A DNA stretch of 14,657 nucleotides from JABWBJ01 sp035646395 (GCA_035646395.1 DASRPK010000012.1:1-14657); one strand, 5' to 3'. Counted from the first letter of the stretch, positions 6,140 through 14,471 are shown. Translations and numbers: made by a program. Notes: generated from the sequence alone by a model not told the origin.

Positions 6140-7122
6140 CGGTCCCACACCCGGCCACCGACGTCGATGAACGCGCTGCGCCAGGCGCCGCCGCCAAGGG
6201 TCAACTTCAGCACGCCGTGGTGTCCCTGGATCGAGTAGGCCGAGTTGCGCGCCAGCGGAGTCGTCAAGCCGCGCAGGCCTGTACCACCTGTCCCAACGAC
6301 GATCTGCGTAAGGCCCCCGACCGTATCGACCATGCCAGCCGGGTTCATCGGGGCGAATCGTTCGTAACTGTGGTCGTGCCCCGCCAGCACCAACTCGACA
6401 CCGCCTTCAAACAGGATGCTGTAGAGCGGATGCATCCCGGTCTGGGCGCCGTGCCCCCCGGAGGAGAAGAGCGGACGGTGGATGTAGGAGACCGTGCACT
6501 TTTTCGGGTTCGTCTTGAATTCCGCTCGCAACCAGTCCTCCTGCGCCGTCCGGTCTTCAAGATTGAACTGCGAGTTTATCGGGATCTCGCTGTTCAGCAC
6601 GATGACACGCCATTCACCGAGGTCGTACGCGTAGTATCCCTTCTGCGGATCACCCGCTCGCGCCCCGAAGTACTTGAAGTACGGCGCCGCGCCGGCCGAG
6701 ACATACTCGTGGTTCCCCACCGCGGGACGAATCTTCTTCATGATCCGCTTGGCGGTGTCGCCCCACGAGCCACCCCAGCAGAGAGCGAACTCGCGCGTCG
6801 TACCCGACTCGTAGGCGTGGTCCCCGAGGGTGAAGACCGCGTCCTCCACGTTTGCGGCGCTGTCGGCCTTGAGCACGCTGTCGACGATCGCGGCGGTGGA
6901 ATCATCGCCTCTGGAGTTACACATGCCGATGTCTCCGGCACCGATCATGACCGCTGCTCCGCTGAGCGCTACTTCTTCGGCGGACGCGTCGGCCGATGGA
7001 GGCGTGACGCGGACGGGCGGAAAGCACACAGTCGTTACGCCCGGGAGCGCCAGCAGCAGGAATGTCGTCCATCGTGACCGTGCCAGGAGAGCGCGACGGG
7101 AAAGTCGTTGAGTGAGAAGCAT
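6118..7122 (-). CDS. Exported purple-acid-phosphatase-like metallophosphoesterase
   Basis: A 334-residue protein from the ATG at 7122. A TTG at 7155 would add 11 residues but overlaps the previous gene, whereas GGGCGG precedes 7122. The twin-Arg/hydrophobic start (SRRALLARSRWTTFLLLALPG) is an export signal; Cys33 follows but the lipobox is poor. All five metal motifs of the calcineurin-like fold are present: GDIG (Asp64), GDHAY (Asp101, Tyr104), GNHE (His138), SYIHRP (His215) and GHDHSYER (His249, His251). The GDxxY tyrosine points to the purple acid phosphatase group, so it should cleave phosphate esters outside the cytoplasm. It is the last gene of the leftward operon, 10 bases after the barrel gene, so co-expression is likely. 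Confidence 0.9.
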   Translation of the reverse strand: MLLTQRLSRRALLARSRWTTFLLLALPGVTTVCFPPVRVTPPSADASAEEVALSGAAVMIGAGDIGMCNSRGDDSTAAIVDSVLKADSAANVEDAVFTLGDHAYESGTTREFALCWGGSWGDTAKRIMKKIRPAVGNHEYVSAGAAPYFKYFGARAGDPQKGYYAYDLGEWRVIVLNSEIPINSQFNLEDRTAQEDWLRAEFKTNPKKCTVSYIHRPLFSSGGHGAQTGMHPLYSILFEGGVELVLAGHDHSYERFAPMNPAGMVDTVGGLTQIVVGTGGTGLRGLTTPLARNSAYSIQGHHGVLKLTLGGGAWRSAFIDVGGRVWDRSGGTCH

Positions 7123-7132
7123 CCGCCCTGTC

Positions 7133-9748
7133 TCAGTAGTCGAAACCAAACCCAAAAAGCCACCGGCGCTCGGGCCGGTTTGACGCCATCACGGTGATGT
7201 TCGTTCCCGGGCTCAGGACGCCCATCCAGAGCCCTGCCGCCACGCCGGTATGCCACCCGCTTGGCGAGTGTCCATCCACGAACACGCGGCCCGCCTCGAC
7301 GAAGCCGAGGGCACCGATGTTCATGGGCAGGATGAACGGAAATGACGCGAGCGGGAGTCGCAATTCGGCGGATCCGTGCAGCGCGGCGTCGCCGGTGAAT
7401 CGCTGGCGCGGCGCCGTGCGCAACGAATGCGAGCCGCCGAGGAATGCTGCATCGAAGTAGGGGAAGTCACCCCACAGCTTCTCGGCACCACCGCGAAGTG
7501 CCAGCATTGGCCTGGTCAGTATTGGAAGTGCGACGTGCGCAATGGCAACTGCACCGACCCTGGTATACGCATAAGCGGCGTCCCACACAGCCGGGTACGC
7601 GCTGGCGCTCACCTCGGTGATGATCGCCGACTGCCACGGCGATCTGCCGGCGATGCCGACCTCACCAGCGGTCGCTGTCGCCAGGCGTGAGTCGTAGTTG
7701 AAACTGAGCTTCAGGCCTGCCTGGCCGAACCTCGAGAAGCCGTATGGCTGTTCTTCGGACAGCTGCCTGCCGGCGATACTGTCGGTCTGCGTGTACCTGA
7801 CGATCGGGCCTAACGACACGTCGCTCGCGGGGCCGAGTGCGTAGGCCAGGGCCGGGTGAAACGTCCACTGCGTCTGGCTGACGTCGTGGAGTGGATCGCC
7901 GCGGTCCAGCGCGTCATTCCCGAAGCCGTAATACCAGCCGACTTCCAGTTCCGACATCGAACTCTCGGTCACCACGTGGAGCGCGGACTCCTCGAAACGA
8001 TGGTCGGTGTCCAGCGCAATTCCGAACCCGTTAACGCCGGTCGAGTAGCCGACCTGCAACGCGACGCGGCTTCGGTACGGAATGGTCCGGAATCCGTACA
8101 CGGTGCGGACGAGGCCAACCTGCGGTACGAACCCGAGGTCGCGCCCGGTCTTGATGCCAAACGTCGGGCGCATGCTCTTGCCATAGTCCGGCTGTGCCGG
8201 CAAGAGCCGACCATACGCGGGCAGCAGCGGCCGGCGGTTGAAGACCTTATGCGACTTGAAGCTGTCGGTCGGATAGCGAACGTCGTTCACTCGACCGAAA
8301 TCGTAGGAGCGCGTGAGCGATCCACGATCGCGCGTGGACGATGAGTCGATCACGACATTCTCGCCGTTGCCGCCAATGACGCGAACCAGGATGCCCGTTC
8401 GGCCGTCACCGGTGACGACCGCCGTGTCGGCTCCTTCGTGCAGGTACAGCCGGATCTCCTTCGTGACGGCTGGATCGAAATGACGTACCAGGTGCGGCGG
8501 AGTTTGTCCGGATTGCAATCGAATCGTGACGGCCCCGTCACTGAAATGCTCAATCGTGGCCCTCTCCGCGGCGTCGGTCCCATGAATGTCCTGGACGGCA
8601 AACAACTTTCGATAGTACTTGTTCGCCGCAACAGGCAGGAGGTCGCGGCGAGAGCGCAGCTTGCTGGCCAGGTCCGCGACTGACGCCTGATAGGGCGCAG
8701 GCATGTCGCCGAAGGCGGATGCGATCACGGAATCCGTGATAGCGCGCGTCAGCTTCGCAGTCACCGAGTCCCAGACCTGTTTGTCGAGACCGCCCAGCAA
8801 TCGTCGATCGAGTTCGCTCGCGTTCTGGAACAGGGCTGGAACGTTCGGATACGTTCCGGCGAATGTGACCAGCTCAGGTTTGGCGAGCCTGACGAGTTTC
8901 AGCAGCTTGCCCTCGTAAGACACCACGACCTTGTCGCGGTCGCGTGGGATGGGCACCCAGGGTGATGCGGAGTCGGCCGTCATCCGTGCCCATTTCCACT
9001 GGTCCGGGTGACGGTCATTGTCGTTGAGGAGCAGGTCGATCAACCTCGCGCGCAGCAGCGCGCGGGCGTCGATCCTCTCGGTCGGGTCTTCGTTGAGCCG
9101 CTTCAGCAGGTTTTCGCTGTCGATGATCTTGAGCGCACCCGCGAAGCCGGGGGCGTCGTCGGGAACGTTCGGATACTCTTCGATCATGCCGAGCATCCCC
9201 GCGAAATCCTTGCGGAACTTGCCCAGGCGCTCGTCGTCAGGCATAACGACGAGGATCGGTGAGGCATGGGGAATACCAGCGGCCTCGAGGAACGCAGGCG
9301 CGATGAGGGGGGCGAGTGGATGGGACGCGCTCAGGCCATCGACCATTGCCTTTTCGACGATGGTTCCCTCGAACCCCACGAGATCCATCAGGAGCGCCTT
9401 GTGCACCGGGCGGAAGACGAACTCCGTTTCGTTCTGTGTGACGAAGTGCAGCGTTTTCGTCTGGGCTCCGCCACCGGTTTTGGTCGGAAGCACGCCACCG
9501 GAGAACGTCGAGAGGTCGAGGAAGGGCACGGTGATCGGTGCCGACCACAGGTCGCGGTAGTTGCTCCCGAGCATCAGGCGATGCAGGCTGCCGGCGCCGT
9601 ACTGGTCGCTGGCGCGCAGCGTGGAATCGGTCCGAGGCGGGGGGCGAGAACCGTTCTGACCACCTGCGCCCACGGATACCAGCAGCGCCAGCATCGCGGT
9701 GATCGAAAGCGTGCGACGCGCGTCAGGCATTTGTCGAAACGTGATCAT
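7133..9748 (-). CDS. Omp85/BamA-type outer-membrane barrel fused to a kinase-like N-terminal region
   Basis: An 871-residue protein. Residues 1-30 are an export signal, although an internal Met7 is also a possible start. Residues about 95-275 carry features of kinase-like (HipA/CotH-type) folds: a strand pair TKTLHF…EFVFRPVHK, a helix-rich section with ASHPLAPLIAP and LEAAGIPHASP, a catalytic-loop-like LLLNDNDRHPDQW (Asp243, Asp245, His247) and PIPRDRDK (Asp270, Asp272) like a metal-binding loop. Residues about 520-871 form a surface-antigen/Omp85 barrel with alternating strands and a terminal aromatic (GFGFDY). I recall Bacteroidota proteins joining a metallophosphoesterase to this same middle region and barrel; here the phosphoesterase is the next gene. 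The start overlaps the upstream stop as ATGA. Barrel confidence is high; kinase activity is unproven. Confidence 0.85.
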   Translation of the reverse strand: MITFRQMPDARRTLSITAMLALLVSVGAGGQNGSRPPPRTDSTLRASDQYGAGSLHRLMLGSNYRDLWSAPITVPFLDLSTFSGGVLPTKTGGGAQTKTLHFVTQNETEFVFRPVHKALLMDLVGFEGTIVEKAMVDGLSASHPLAPLIAPAFLEAAGIPHASPILVVMPDDERLGKFRKDFAGMLGMIEEYPNVPDDAPGFAGALKIIDSENLLKRLNEDPTERIDARALLRARLIDLLLNDNDRHPDQWKWARMTADSASPWVPIPRDRDKVVVSYEGKLLKLVRLAKPELVTFAGTYPNVPALFQNASELDRRLLGGLDKQVWDSVTAKLTRAITDSVIASAFGDMPAPYQASVADLASKLRSRRDLLPVAANKYYRKLFAVQDIHGTDAAERATIEHFSDGAVTIRLQSGQTPPHLVRHFDPAVTKEIRLYLHEGADTAVVTGDGRTGILVRVIGGNGENVVIDSSSTRDRGSLTRSYDFGRVNDVRYPTDSFKSHKVFNRRPLLPAYGRLLPAQPDYGKSMRPTFGIKTGRDLGFVPQVGLVRTVYGFRTIPYRSRVALQVGYSTGVNGFGIALDTDHRFEESALHVVTESSMSELEVGWYYGFGNDALDRGDPLHDVSQTQWTFHPALAYALGPASDVSLGPIVRYTQTDSIAGRQLSEEQPYGFSRFGQAGLKLSFNYDSRLATATAGEVGIAGRSPWQSAIITEVSASAYPAVWDAAYAYTRVGAVAIAHVALPILTRPMLALRGGAEKLWGDFPYFDAAFLGGSHSLRTAPRQRFTGDAALHGSAELRLPLASFPFILPMNIGALGFVEAGRVFVDGHSPSGWHTGVAAGLWMGVLSPGTNITVMASNRPERRWLFGFGFDY
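7808..7815. repeat. GCCTAACG octamer, copy 6 (in coding sequence)
   Basis: It is inside the barrel gene at codons 645-647, where it makes Leu646 a TTA codon, which looks uncommon for this G+C-rich sequence. Confidence 0.4.
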
Positions 9749-10650
9749 GGTGGCCCGGGTTTCGTGGCCCTCATCGGCCAGCGGTACAGTGTCAGTGAAG
9801 CCGGTCGCGTCGTGGCTTCGTCACTCACGATCAGGATGCCGTCGCGTGTCAATGCGATCCCTTCCGACTGCCCGTGTTTTTCAGGCAGTGGTACGGCACT
9901 CACCACTTCACCTCGGGATGTGATCTCGATCAGCGCCTTCTCCTGCGCTGCGACGAGGACGTAGTTACCCGTTGCCGGATCGACGGTGACGTCGGAAGGA
10001 TGCAAGTCCTTCCACGAGTTCGATCCGATCACCTGACTGAGCGGGATCGTGATCGGGCCAAGCGTCGAGTCTGCGCCTCCCTCCAGGCGCCAGCGGTACA
10101 GCACCAGGTGGTCACGAAGGTTCTTTATCCGGACGTTCTTGCAGGGGAGAACCACAAGGCCCTGTGCGGAATCGAAGGCGACGCCCTCGAACTCGCACTC
10201 CTTTCCGAGTCGGGTATCGTGGACGACAAAGCCAACGCGCTCGCCCTCCTCCCCCTCGGTGAACTCGTAAAGCATGCCGTTGCTCGCGGCCATGATGATC
10301 CGCTCGCCGACGACCGTTATGCCCTCGAAGTCTGCTCGTGTGTCTCCGCCAGACGCCCCGATACTGAAGCGCTTCAACAGTGCGCCGCCTCTCGGGTCGA
10401 TAACGAATACATGTCCCCACTCGTCGCCATGCGCGAGCATTCGCCCGTCGCTCATCAGCGCCAGGCCCGACACCTCGCCCAGCTCTCGGGGCAGGAGCCA
10501 GCGCGCGAGGGGGCTCGTTGGATCGGCGTCCGCACTCGCCAGGCTCGCGGTGAGACGCTGAACGCGGGCAGACAGTTCGGCACTCGGCGTCGCGCGGCAT
10601 CCAGTCAACACCGTGAGACCGAACACCAGACCTGTGACGCGCCGTTTCAT
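9745..10650 (-). CDS. SdiA-regulated-like beta-propeller lipoprotein
   Basis: A 301-residue protein. The signal peptide ends in a lipobox LTGC (Cys18), so it is a lipoprotein. From about residue 57 there are repeated propeller-type units: GEVSGLALMSDGRMLAHGDE, then ADFEGITVVGERI, CEFEGVAFDSAQG, HPSDVTVDPATG and QSEGIALTRDGILIVSDE. The recurring E-G-I/V and S-G-L motifs followed by 'I have data about state' strands match the SdiA-regulated/phytase-like propeller group. The molecular role in that group is not established; some relatives are phosphatases, others are scaffolds. It overlaps both neighbours by four bases (ATGA), so translation is probably coupled to the DUF4956 and barrel proteins. 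Confidence 0.78.
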   Translation of the reverse strand: MKRRVTGLVFGLTVLTGCRATPSAELSARVQRLTASLASADADPTSPLARWLLPRELGEVSGLALMSDGRMLAHGDEWGHVFVIDPRGGALLKRFSIGASGGDTRADFEGITVVGERIIMAASNGMLYEFTEGEEGERVGFVVHDTRLGKECEFEGVAFDSAQGLVVLPCKNVRIKNLRDHLVLYRWRLEGGADSTLGPITIPLSQVIGSNSWKDLHPSDVTVDPATGNYVLVAAQEKALIEITSRGEVVSAVPLPEKHGQSEGIALTRDGILIVSDEATTRPASLTLYRWPMRATKPGPP

Positions 10651-11744
10651 GGTGTCGCGCCGTTCTGCGCCTTCGTCGCCGTGACACCGAGTTCGATGTC
10701 CACTTCCGAGACGCGATCACCGGCCTTGGCCCGGATGGCCGTGATGAGTTCATCACGCGTCGTCGACTGACCGAGCCGGATCAGGTAATAGACTTCCGAC
10801 GGTTTGCCGACATTCGTGATGACCTCATCGAGCATCCACCGCTTCGTCATCTTGTCGAGCACCTTCTGCAGGACGACTTGTGCTCCGCTCACCTTGTCGC
10901 TGGTGATCGAGAGGACGGAGTCGAACCGCGGCTTCTTCTTGTTTGGGCCGAGCACTGCGCGAACCCGGTTGATCCGCTCGGCCAGCGCTTCCGCCTTCTT
11001 TGGCGTGAGCGCGAGCATCACGTCGCGGTCGGGTACACCTTCACCATTGCCGTTCGACGCCTTGGCGAGGTCCTTGAGTGGCTCGCTCCACTGCGAGGCC
11101 GCGGTCGGCTGCAGGACGTTGCGCCCGAAGTCGTACCGCCACGTCAGCAGCGTCACCATGTTGAACGCGACGGAAACGATCATTCCGATCGCGAGCATGT
11201 GAACGCCACCAGCAAAACCGACCCCGATCGCCAGGAAGATGAACACGACATCGCGCGTGTCATTCAGCGTCGTGCGGAACCGCACGGCCGCCACGACGCC
11301 GGCCAGGCTGAACGCGAGCGCGAGACTGTTCTGTACGATGAGTACGATCCCCGCGACCACGATGGGCAGGATGAGGAGCGTCTGCACCACCGATTGATCA
11401 TGACCAGGAACGCGCCGCGCTGACATGTACACCCACGTGACCGGCAGCATGAGCGCCACGATGCCAACGATGACGAGCAACGTGTTGATCAGCAGTTCAC
11501 CGAGCGACCCCGGTCCAAGCGCCTGCGCGACGATTCCTGGTCCGTTCAAGCCGTCCTGCAGGAGTTGAGGCGAAACAGCAGCTGTCACGGGGGCGCCGTC
11601 CATCAGCAGTTCCTGGGACGCCGGGTAGAGGAACAGCAGTATCCCGAGCGCGGCGACCAGCACCGCGTAGTACGCGATCAGTCGCCGGAGCGGGTACTTG
11701 GAGCCGAGCGTGACGGCATCGATGAGCCGCTTGAACATGGCCAT
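10647..11744 (-). CDS. DUF4956 multi-pass membrane protein
   Basis: A 365-residue protein from the ATG at 11744. The frame runs up to 11771, but AGGGA lies just before 11744; Met three codons later is another option. Hydrophobic helices run at about 22-40, 83-105, 120-138, 140-158 and 165-200. The conserved DUF4956 core is visible: QNSLALAFSLAGVVAAVRFR, then TLNDTRDVVFIFLAIGVGFA. The soluble C-terminal part (about 225-365) looks like a cytoplasmic regulatory domain, with IRLGQSTTRDELITAIRAKAG. DUF4956 proteins are known to occur beside polyphosphate-polymerase (VTC) and CotH-kinase genes. This is the first gene of the operon; its stop overlaps the next start (ATGA). The function is unknown. 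Confidence 0.88.
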   Translation of the reverse strand: MAMFKRLIDAVTLGSKYPLRRLIAYYAVLVAALGILLFLYPASQELLMDGAPVTAAVSPQLLQDGLNGPGIVAQALGPGSLGELLINTLLVIVGIVALMLPVTWVYMSARRVPGHDQSVVQTLLILPIVVAGIVLIVQNSLALAFSLAGVVAAVRFRTTLNDTRDVVFIFLAIGVGFAGGVHMLAIGMIVSVAFNMVTLLTWRYDFGRNVLQPTAASQWSEPLKDLAKASNGNGEGVPDRDVMLALTPKKAEALAERINRVRAVLGPNKKKPRFDSVLSITSDKVSGAQVVLQKVLDKMTKRWMLDEVITNVGKPSEVYYLIRLGQSTTRDELITAIRAKAGDRVSEVDIELGVTATKAQNGATP

Positions 11745-11879
11745 AAAAGTCCCTGTCGGGGGTCTGTACATCCTCGCGGCAAGTCACAACGCGCACGGAG
11801 CGATCCGCGCAGCGTCGGCGTACTTCACGCTCGATGTGTGGAGAGGTGCCGGCCACCGCTGCCTGGTACCCCGCATAAA

Positions 11880-11887
11880 CGTTAGGC
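11880..11887. repeat. CGTTAGGC octamer, copy 7
   Basis: This copy lies in the 187-base gap between the HEPN-like gene and the DUF4956 gene, 45 bases downstream of the stop of the former on the minus strand. Confidence 0.6.
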
Positions 11888-11931
11888 GAAGCGGTCCCGG
11901 CGGGCTATCGCCACTCGGGATGAACGAAGGA

Positions 11932-12729
11932 CTAGATCGGAGGGACTACGACGCGCGGCGGGCGGGGGCGACGGGCATCGCGCGTCGGGCGGACGCGGGA
12001 GGGAATCCCCATGCGGATGCAGAACTCATTGGAGAAAGCTTCGGCGCTCCGAAGTGCCCACGTCGCGCAGCCGGCTCCCAGGCAGAGGTCGGGAAACCAG
12101 CGGGCTCGCGGGCCAAGCAGTGTGTTTGGCGAGAAGCAGGTCCGAAGTCGCCGCTGCAGGCTTTGATGCCGTTGGCGTTCATCGTGACGCTCCGGTTGGT
12201 GGTGCACGAGGGCGTCGCGGAGTTCGAGCAATCGCTCGACGTTCTTGTAGGTGGAGCGTCGTTCATTGAAGCGCTCTGCGTCGACGGACTGCAGCGCCAC
12301 CTGATACCGGAGCATCAACGGCGCTCCGTCAGCGGACGGCCATAGCGTTTCCAGCTGCGTGTGGGCCCGGGTTGGGATCGCGCTCCCGTCGTCCCCGGCG
12401 CGCTGGAACTCCAGGTACAACTCGTTGATTGAAGATTCCAGAAACGCGACAGACGAGACGATGGCTCCCGTGACGCTGGCCCGATGGCGCGTCATTCCCT
12501 CCGCGCCCACGGCGGCGGCGCCGCGGGACTCGATTCTCTTCGCCATCGCGACGAAGTAGCTGGCAGCCAGCAGGTGCTCGCGCTGGAAGCTGTGTTCGAT
12601 GCCTCCCGGAGGGCCGGTGGGTGTGGCGGTAACGGCTTGCGTGCGCAGGCGGCGGCGGTCAATCGAACTTGGCACAACGGGTGGTCCGTGGTGAAAGGCA
12701 TCCGGACGTGCGCGCCGAATCGTCACCAC
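11932..12729 (-). CDS. Uncharacterised protein with HEPN-like Rx4H motif
   Basis: A 265-residue protein read from a GTG at 12729. The start is uncertain: the recognisable fold begins near residue 48 and a second GTG exists at 12675; neither has a good ribosome-binding site. It is mostly helical. Recognisable segments are AFLESSINELYLEF (about 96-108), LLELRDALVHHQPE (167-180) and FPDLCLGAGCATWALRSAEAF (212-232), which together I recall from a widespread family without a function. RDALVH (Arg171, His176) is the Rx4H pattern of HEPN-type RNases, usually part of toxin or defence systems, but the fold was not checked. The C-terminal 25 residues are Arg/Pro-rich and probably disordered. It is flanked by octamer copies on both sides. 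Confidence 0.65.
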   Translation of the reverse strand: MVTIRRARPDAFHHGPPVVPSSIDRRRLRTQAVTATPTGPPGGIEHSFQREHLLAASYFVAMAKRIESRGAAAVGAEGMTRHRASVTGAIVSSVAFLESSINELYLEFQRAGDDGSAIPTRAHTQLETLWPSADGAPLMLRYQVALQSVDAERFNERRSTYKNVERLLELRDALVHHQPERHDERQRHQSLQRRLRTCFSPNTLLGPRARWFPDLCLGAGCATWALRSAEAFSNEFCIRMGIPSRVRPTRDARRPRPPRVVVPPI

Positions 12730-12732
12730 GCG

Positions 12733-12740
12733 CGTTAGGC
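12733..12740. repeat. CGTTAGGC octamer, copy 8
   Basis: This copy lies three bases outside the annotated GTG start of the HEPN-like gene. Read on the minus strand it is GCCTAACG, and CGTTGTGC about 60 bases further can pair with it imperfectly. Confidence 0.6.
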
Positions 12741-12835
12741 GAGCAACTGGAACGGCTTTAGAGCTCGCGTTGACGGCGAGTACACAGAAACCTGAAGGCT
12801 AAGCCAAATGCTTCTCATCACCATCGATCATGTGG

Positions 12836-12868
12836 TTGAGTTCGAACTCAATCCTCTGATGCCATCAG
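12836..12868. promoter_or_regulatory. Two adjacent palindromes upstream of the histidine kinase
   Basis: TTGAGTTCGAACTCAA (12836-12851) is a perfect 16-base palindrome. CTGATG-C-CATCAG (12856-12868) is a second one with a one-base centre. They lie in a stretch visibly richer in A+T than its neighbours (about 12775-12900), between the divergent HEPN-like and histidine-kinase genes, and so make good operator candidates for either. The remaining bases of this 273-base gap show no gene. Confidence 0.45.
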
Positions 12869-13013
12869 CGAGTCCATCCTTTTCATTCTTGTAGGCCTAT
12901 CAGGGATCGAGCCATACTGCAGTCACGGAATGGACGGGACCGTTTCCGCCAAATCCCGACATACTTGCGGATGATGCGACAACGAACCGCCGCTCTCTTC
13001 TCGAGGTGAAGAT

Positions 13014-14207
13014 ATGGATGAGAGCACGAAAGCAGGATCGAACGGCACGCCCCTGCAGGGGAACAAGCCCCGTGGTGCACTGCGCGTGGGAACACACCTT
13101 CGAACGCCGGAGTTGCGGTACCAGCGGCTGTTCGAGACGTCGCACGACGGGATCATCATCCTCGACGCGACCACGGGATGCATCATCGACGCCAATCCGT
13201 TCATGACGCACCTGCTTGGCTTCTCCCATGAAGAGTTTCTCGGTAAGCAACTCTGGGAAGTTGGCCTTCTCCGCGACGCCGACCGCCGGAGCGGCGTGCT
13301 CCACGACGTTGCCAACCTGGGTGTCGTGCGTTGGGAAGAACTGCTGGTGCAGAGCGTGGTGCACCCTGACGGCATGGACGTGGAAATCGTCAGTAACACC
13401 TATAGCGAAGGCGACAAGCACGTGATCCAGTGCCACGTGCGCGATATCACGGATCGAAGGCGTGCCGACGCGACCGCCGCGCTTCATGCCGCGGAACTGG
13501 CAGTCGCCGATCGCCACAAGGATGAATTCATGGCGATGCTGTCGCATGAGCTGCGCAACGCCATCGCGCCGGTCGCGAACGCCCTGGTGATCCTTGGCCA
13601 TGAGCAGGATGCAAGCAACCCTCTGCCGCACCGGGCGCGCCTGATCATCGAACGGCAGGTGGGACACTTGTCTCATCTCGTGGAGGACCTGCTGCAGATT
13701 TCCAGTGCCGGCAAGGGAACCATGCGCCTGAAGCCTGCCCTGATCGAACTGCGCCCCGTCGTGCAGCGCTCGGTGGAGGCGGTCATGGCCGCCTATGCGC
13801 ACCATAATCACGTGGTCACCGTTACCATCCCGGCTACTCCGGTCTGGGTCGACGCCGACGTGATCCGGTTGGAACAAGTCCTCGTGAACCTGGTGAGTAA
13901 CGCCGCCAAGTACACACCAGACGGTGGGAATATCACGGTTACCGTGGATCGAGCCGGTGATCGGGCGGAACTGCGGGTGACTGACACCGGCATTGGCATC
14001 GCGCCCGAGATGTTGACGAGCGTGTTCGATCTTTTCACTCGGGCGGAAGGTGCGCGAGGCTTGTCTCGCAACGGTCTCGGGATCGGCCTGAACATCGTGA
14101 AACGAATCGTCGAGCTTCACGGCGGCAGCGTCGTCGCACGGAGCGACGGCCCCGGGACCGGGAGCGAGTTCGTCGTGTCGCTTCCTTTGGCGGCGTCAGT
14201 GGCCTGA
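13014..14207 (+). CDS. PAS-domain sensor histidine kinase, soluble
   Basis: A 397-residue protein with no membrane segment, so a cytoplasmic sensor. A PAS domain covers about 34-148, beginning YQRLFETSHDGIIILD and ending CHVRDITDRRRA. The dimerisation/phosphorylation helix has the H-box SHELRN (His178); the usual following Pro is Ala183. The ATPase domain covers about 275-392, with N-box NLVSNAAKYT (Asn292, Asn296), G1 box DTGIGI and G2 box GLGIGLNIVK. It would autophosphorylate on His178 in response to a small-molecule or redox signal seen by PAS. The start has GAGGTGA six bases upstream. No cognate response regulator adjoins it, so it is an orphan; the regulator at 5286 is a possible but unsupported partner. 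Confidence 0.93.
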   Translation: MDESTKAGSNGTPLQGNKPRGALRVGTHLRTPELRYQRLFETSHDGIIILDATTGCIIDANPFMTHLLGFSHEEFLGKQLWEVGLLRDADRRSGVLHDVANLGVVRWEELLVQSVVHPDGMDVEIVSNTYSEGDKHVIQCHVRDITDRRRADATAALHAAELAVADRHKDEFMAMLSHELRNAIAPVANALVILGHEQDASNPLPHRARLIIERQVGHLSHLVEDLLQISSAGKGTMRLKPALIELRPVVQRSVEAVMAAYAHHNHVVTVTIPATPVWVDADVIRLEQVLVNLVSNAAKYTPDGGNITVTVDRAGDRAELRVTDTGIGIAPEMLTSVFDLFTRAEGARGLSRNGLGIGLNIVKRIVELHGGSVVARSDGPGTGSEFVVSLPLAASVA

Positions 14208-14451
14208 ACGAGCTCGTCGCCGGCCGTCATCCTTACGAGCGATAGGGAATCGGCGCGAGGTGAGCTAAGATTGGTGATCAGCCTCCCTGAGGGGATTGGC
14301 ATAGGCGACTTCGCGGTGAGAGGAGCGTGAGCTCCGGTGCCGCAACAGGATGCCGATGGCGCGAAGCAGCGCTGAGCCCGACGCGAGAGACCTCGAAACC
14401 GGGGCCGCGTCGCGCAGGGAATTGACCCGACAAAACTGAAAGGGAGCAGCG

Positions 14452-14469
14452 GGCGCGCAATAACGCGCC
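14452..14469. terminator. Perfect 6-bp hairpin
   Basis: GGCGCG (14452-14457) pairs with CGCGCC (14464-14469) around CAATAA. It is about 245 bases after the histidine kinase stop and lacks a T-tract, so a terminator role is tentative. Confidence 0.35.
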
Positions 14470-14471
14470 GT

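Noticed and set aside
6121..7077. 318-residue plus-strand open frame opposite the phosphoesterase
   Set aside because: The minus strand shows all five metallophosphoesterase motifs; the plus frame is Arg/Val-rich noise.
9874..10770. 298-residue plus-strand open frame
   Set aside because: It is antisense to the propeller lipoprotein gene, which has a lipobox and coupled starts on both sides.
2813..12740. A true integron cassette array
   Set aside because: There is no integrase, copies lack matched RYYYAAC/GTTRRRY pairs, genes are on both strands, and two copies lie inside genes. Only the core octamer resemblance is retained as a finding.
12900..14120. 406-residue minus-strand open frame
   Set aside because: It is antisense to the histidine kinase, whose H, N, G1 and G2 boxes are complete; the reverse frame is His/Asp-rich without domains.
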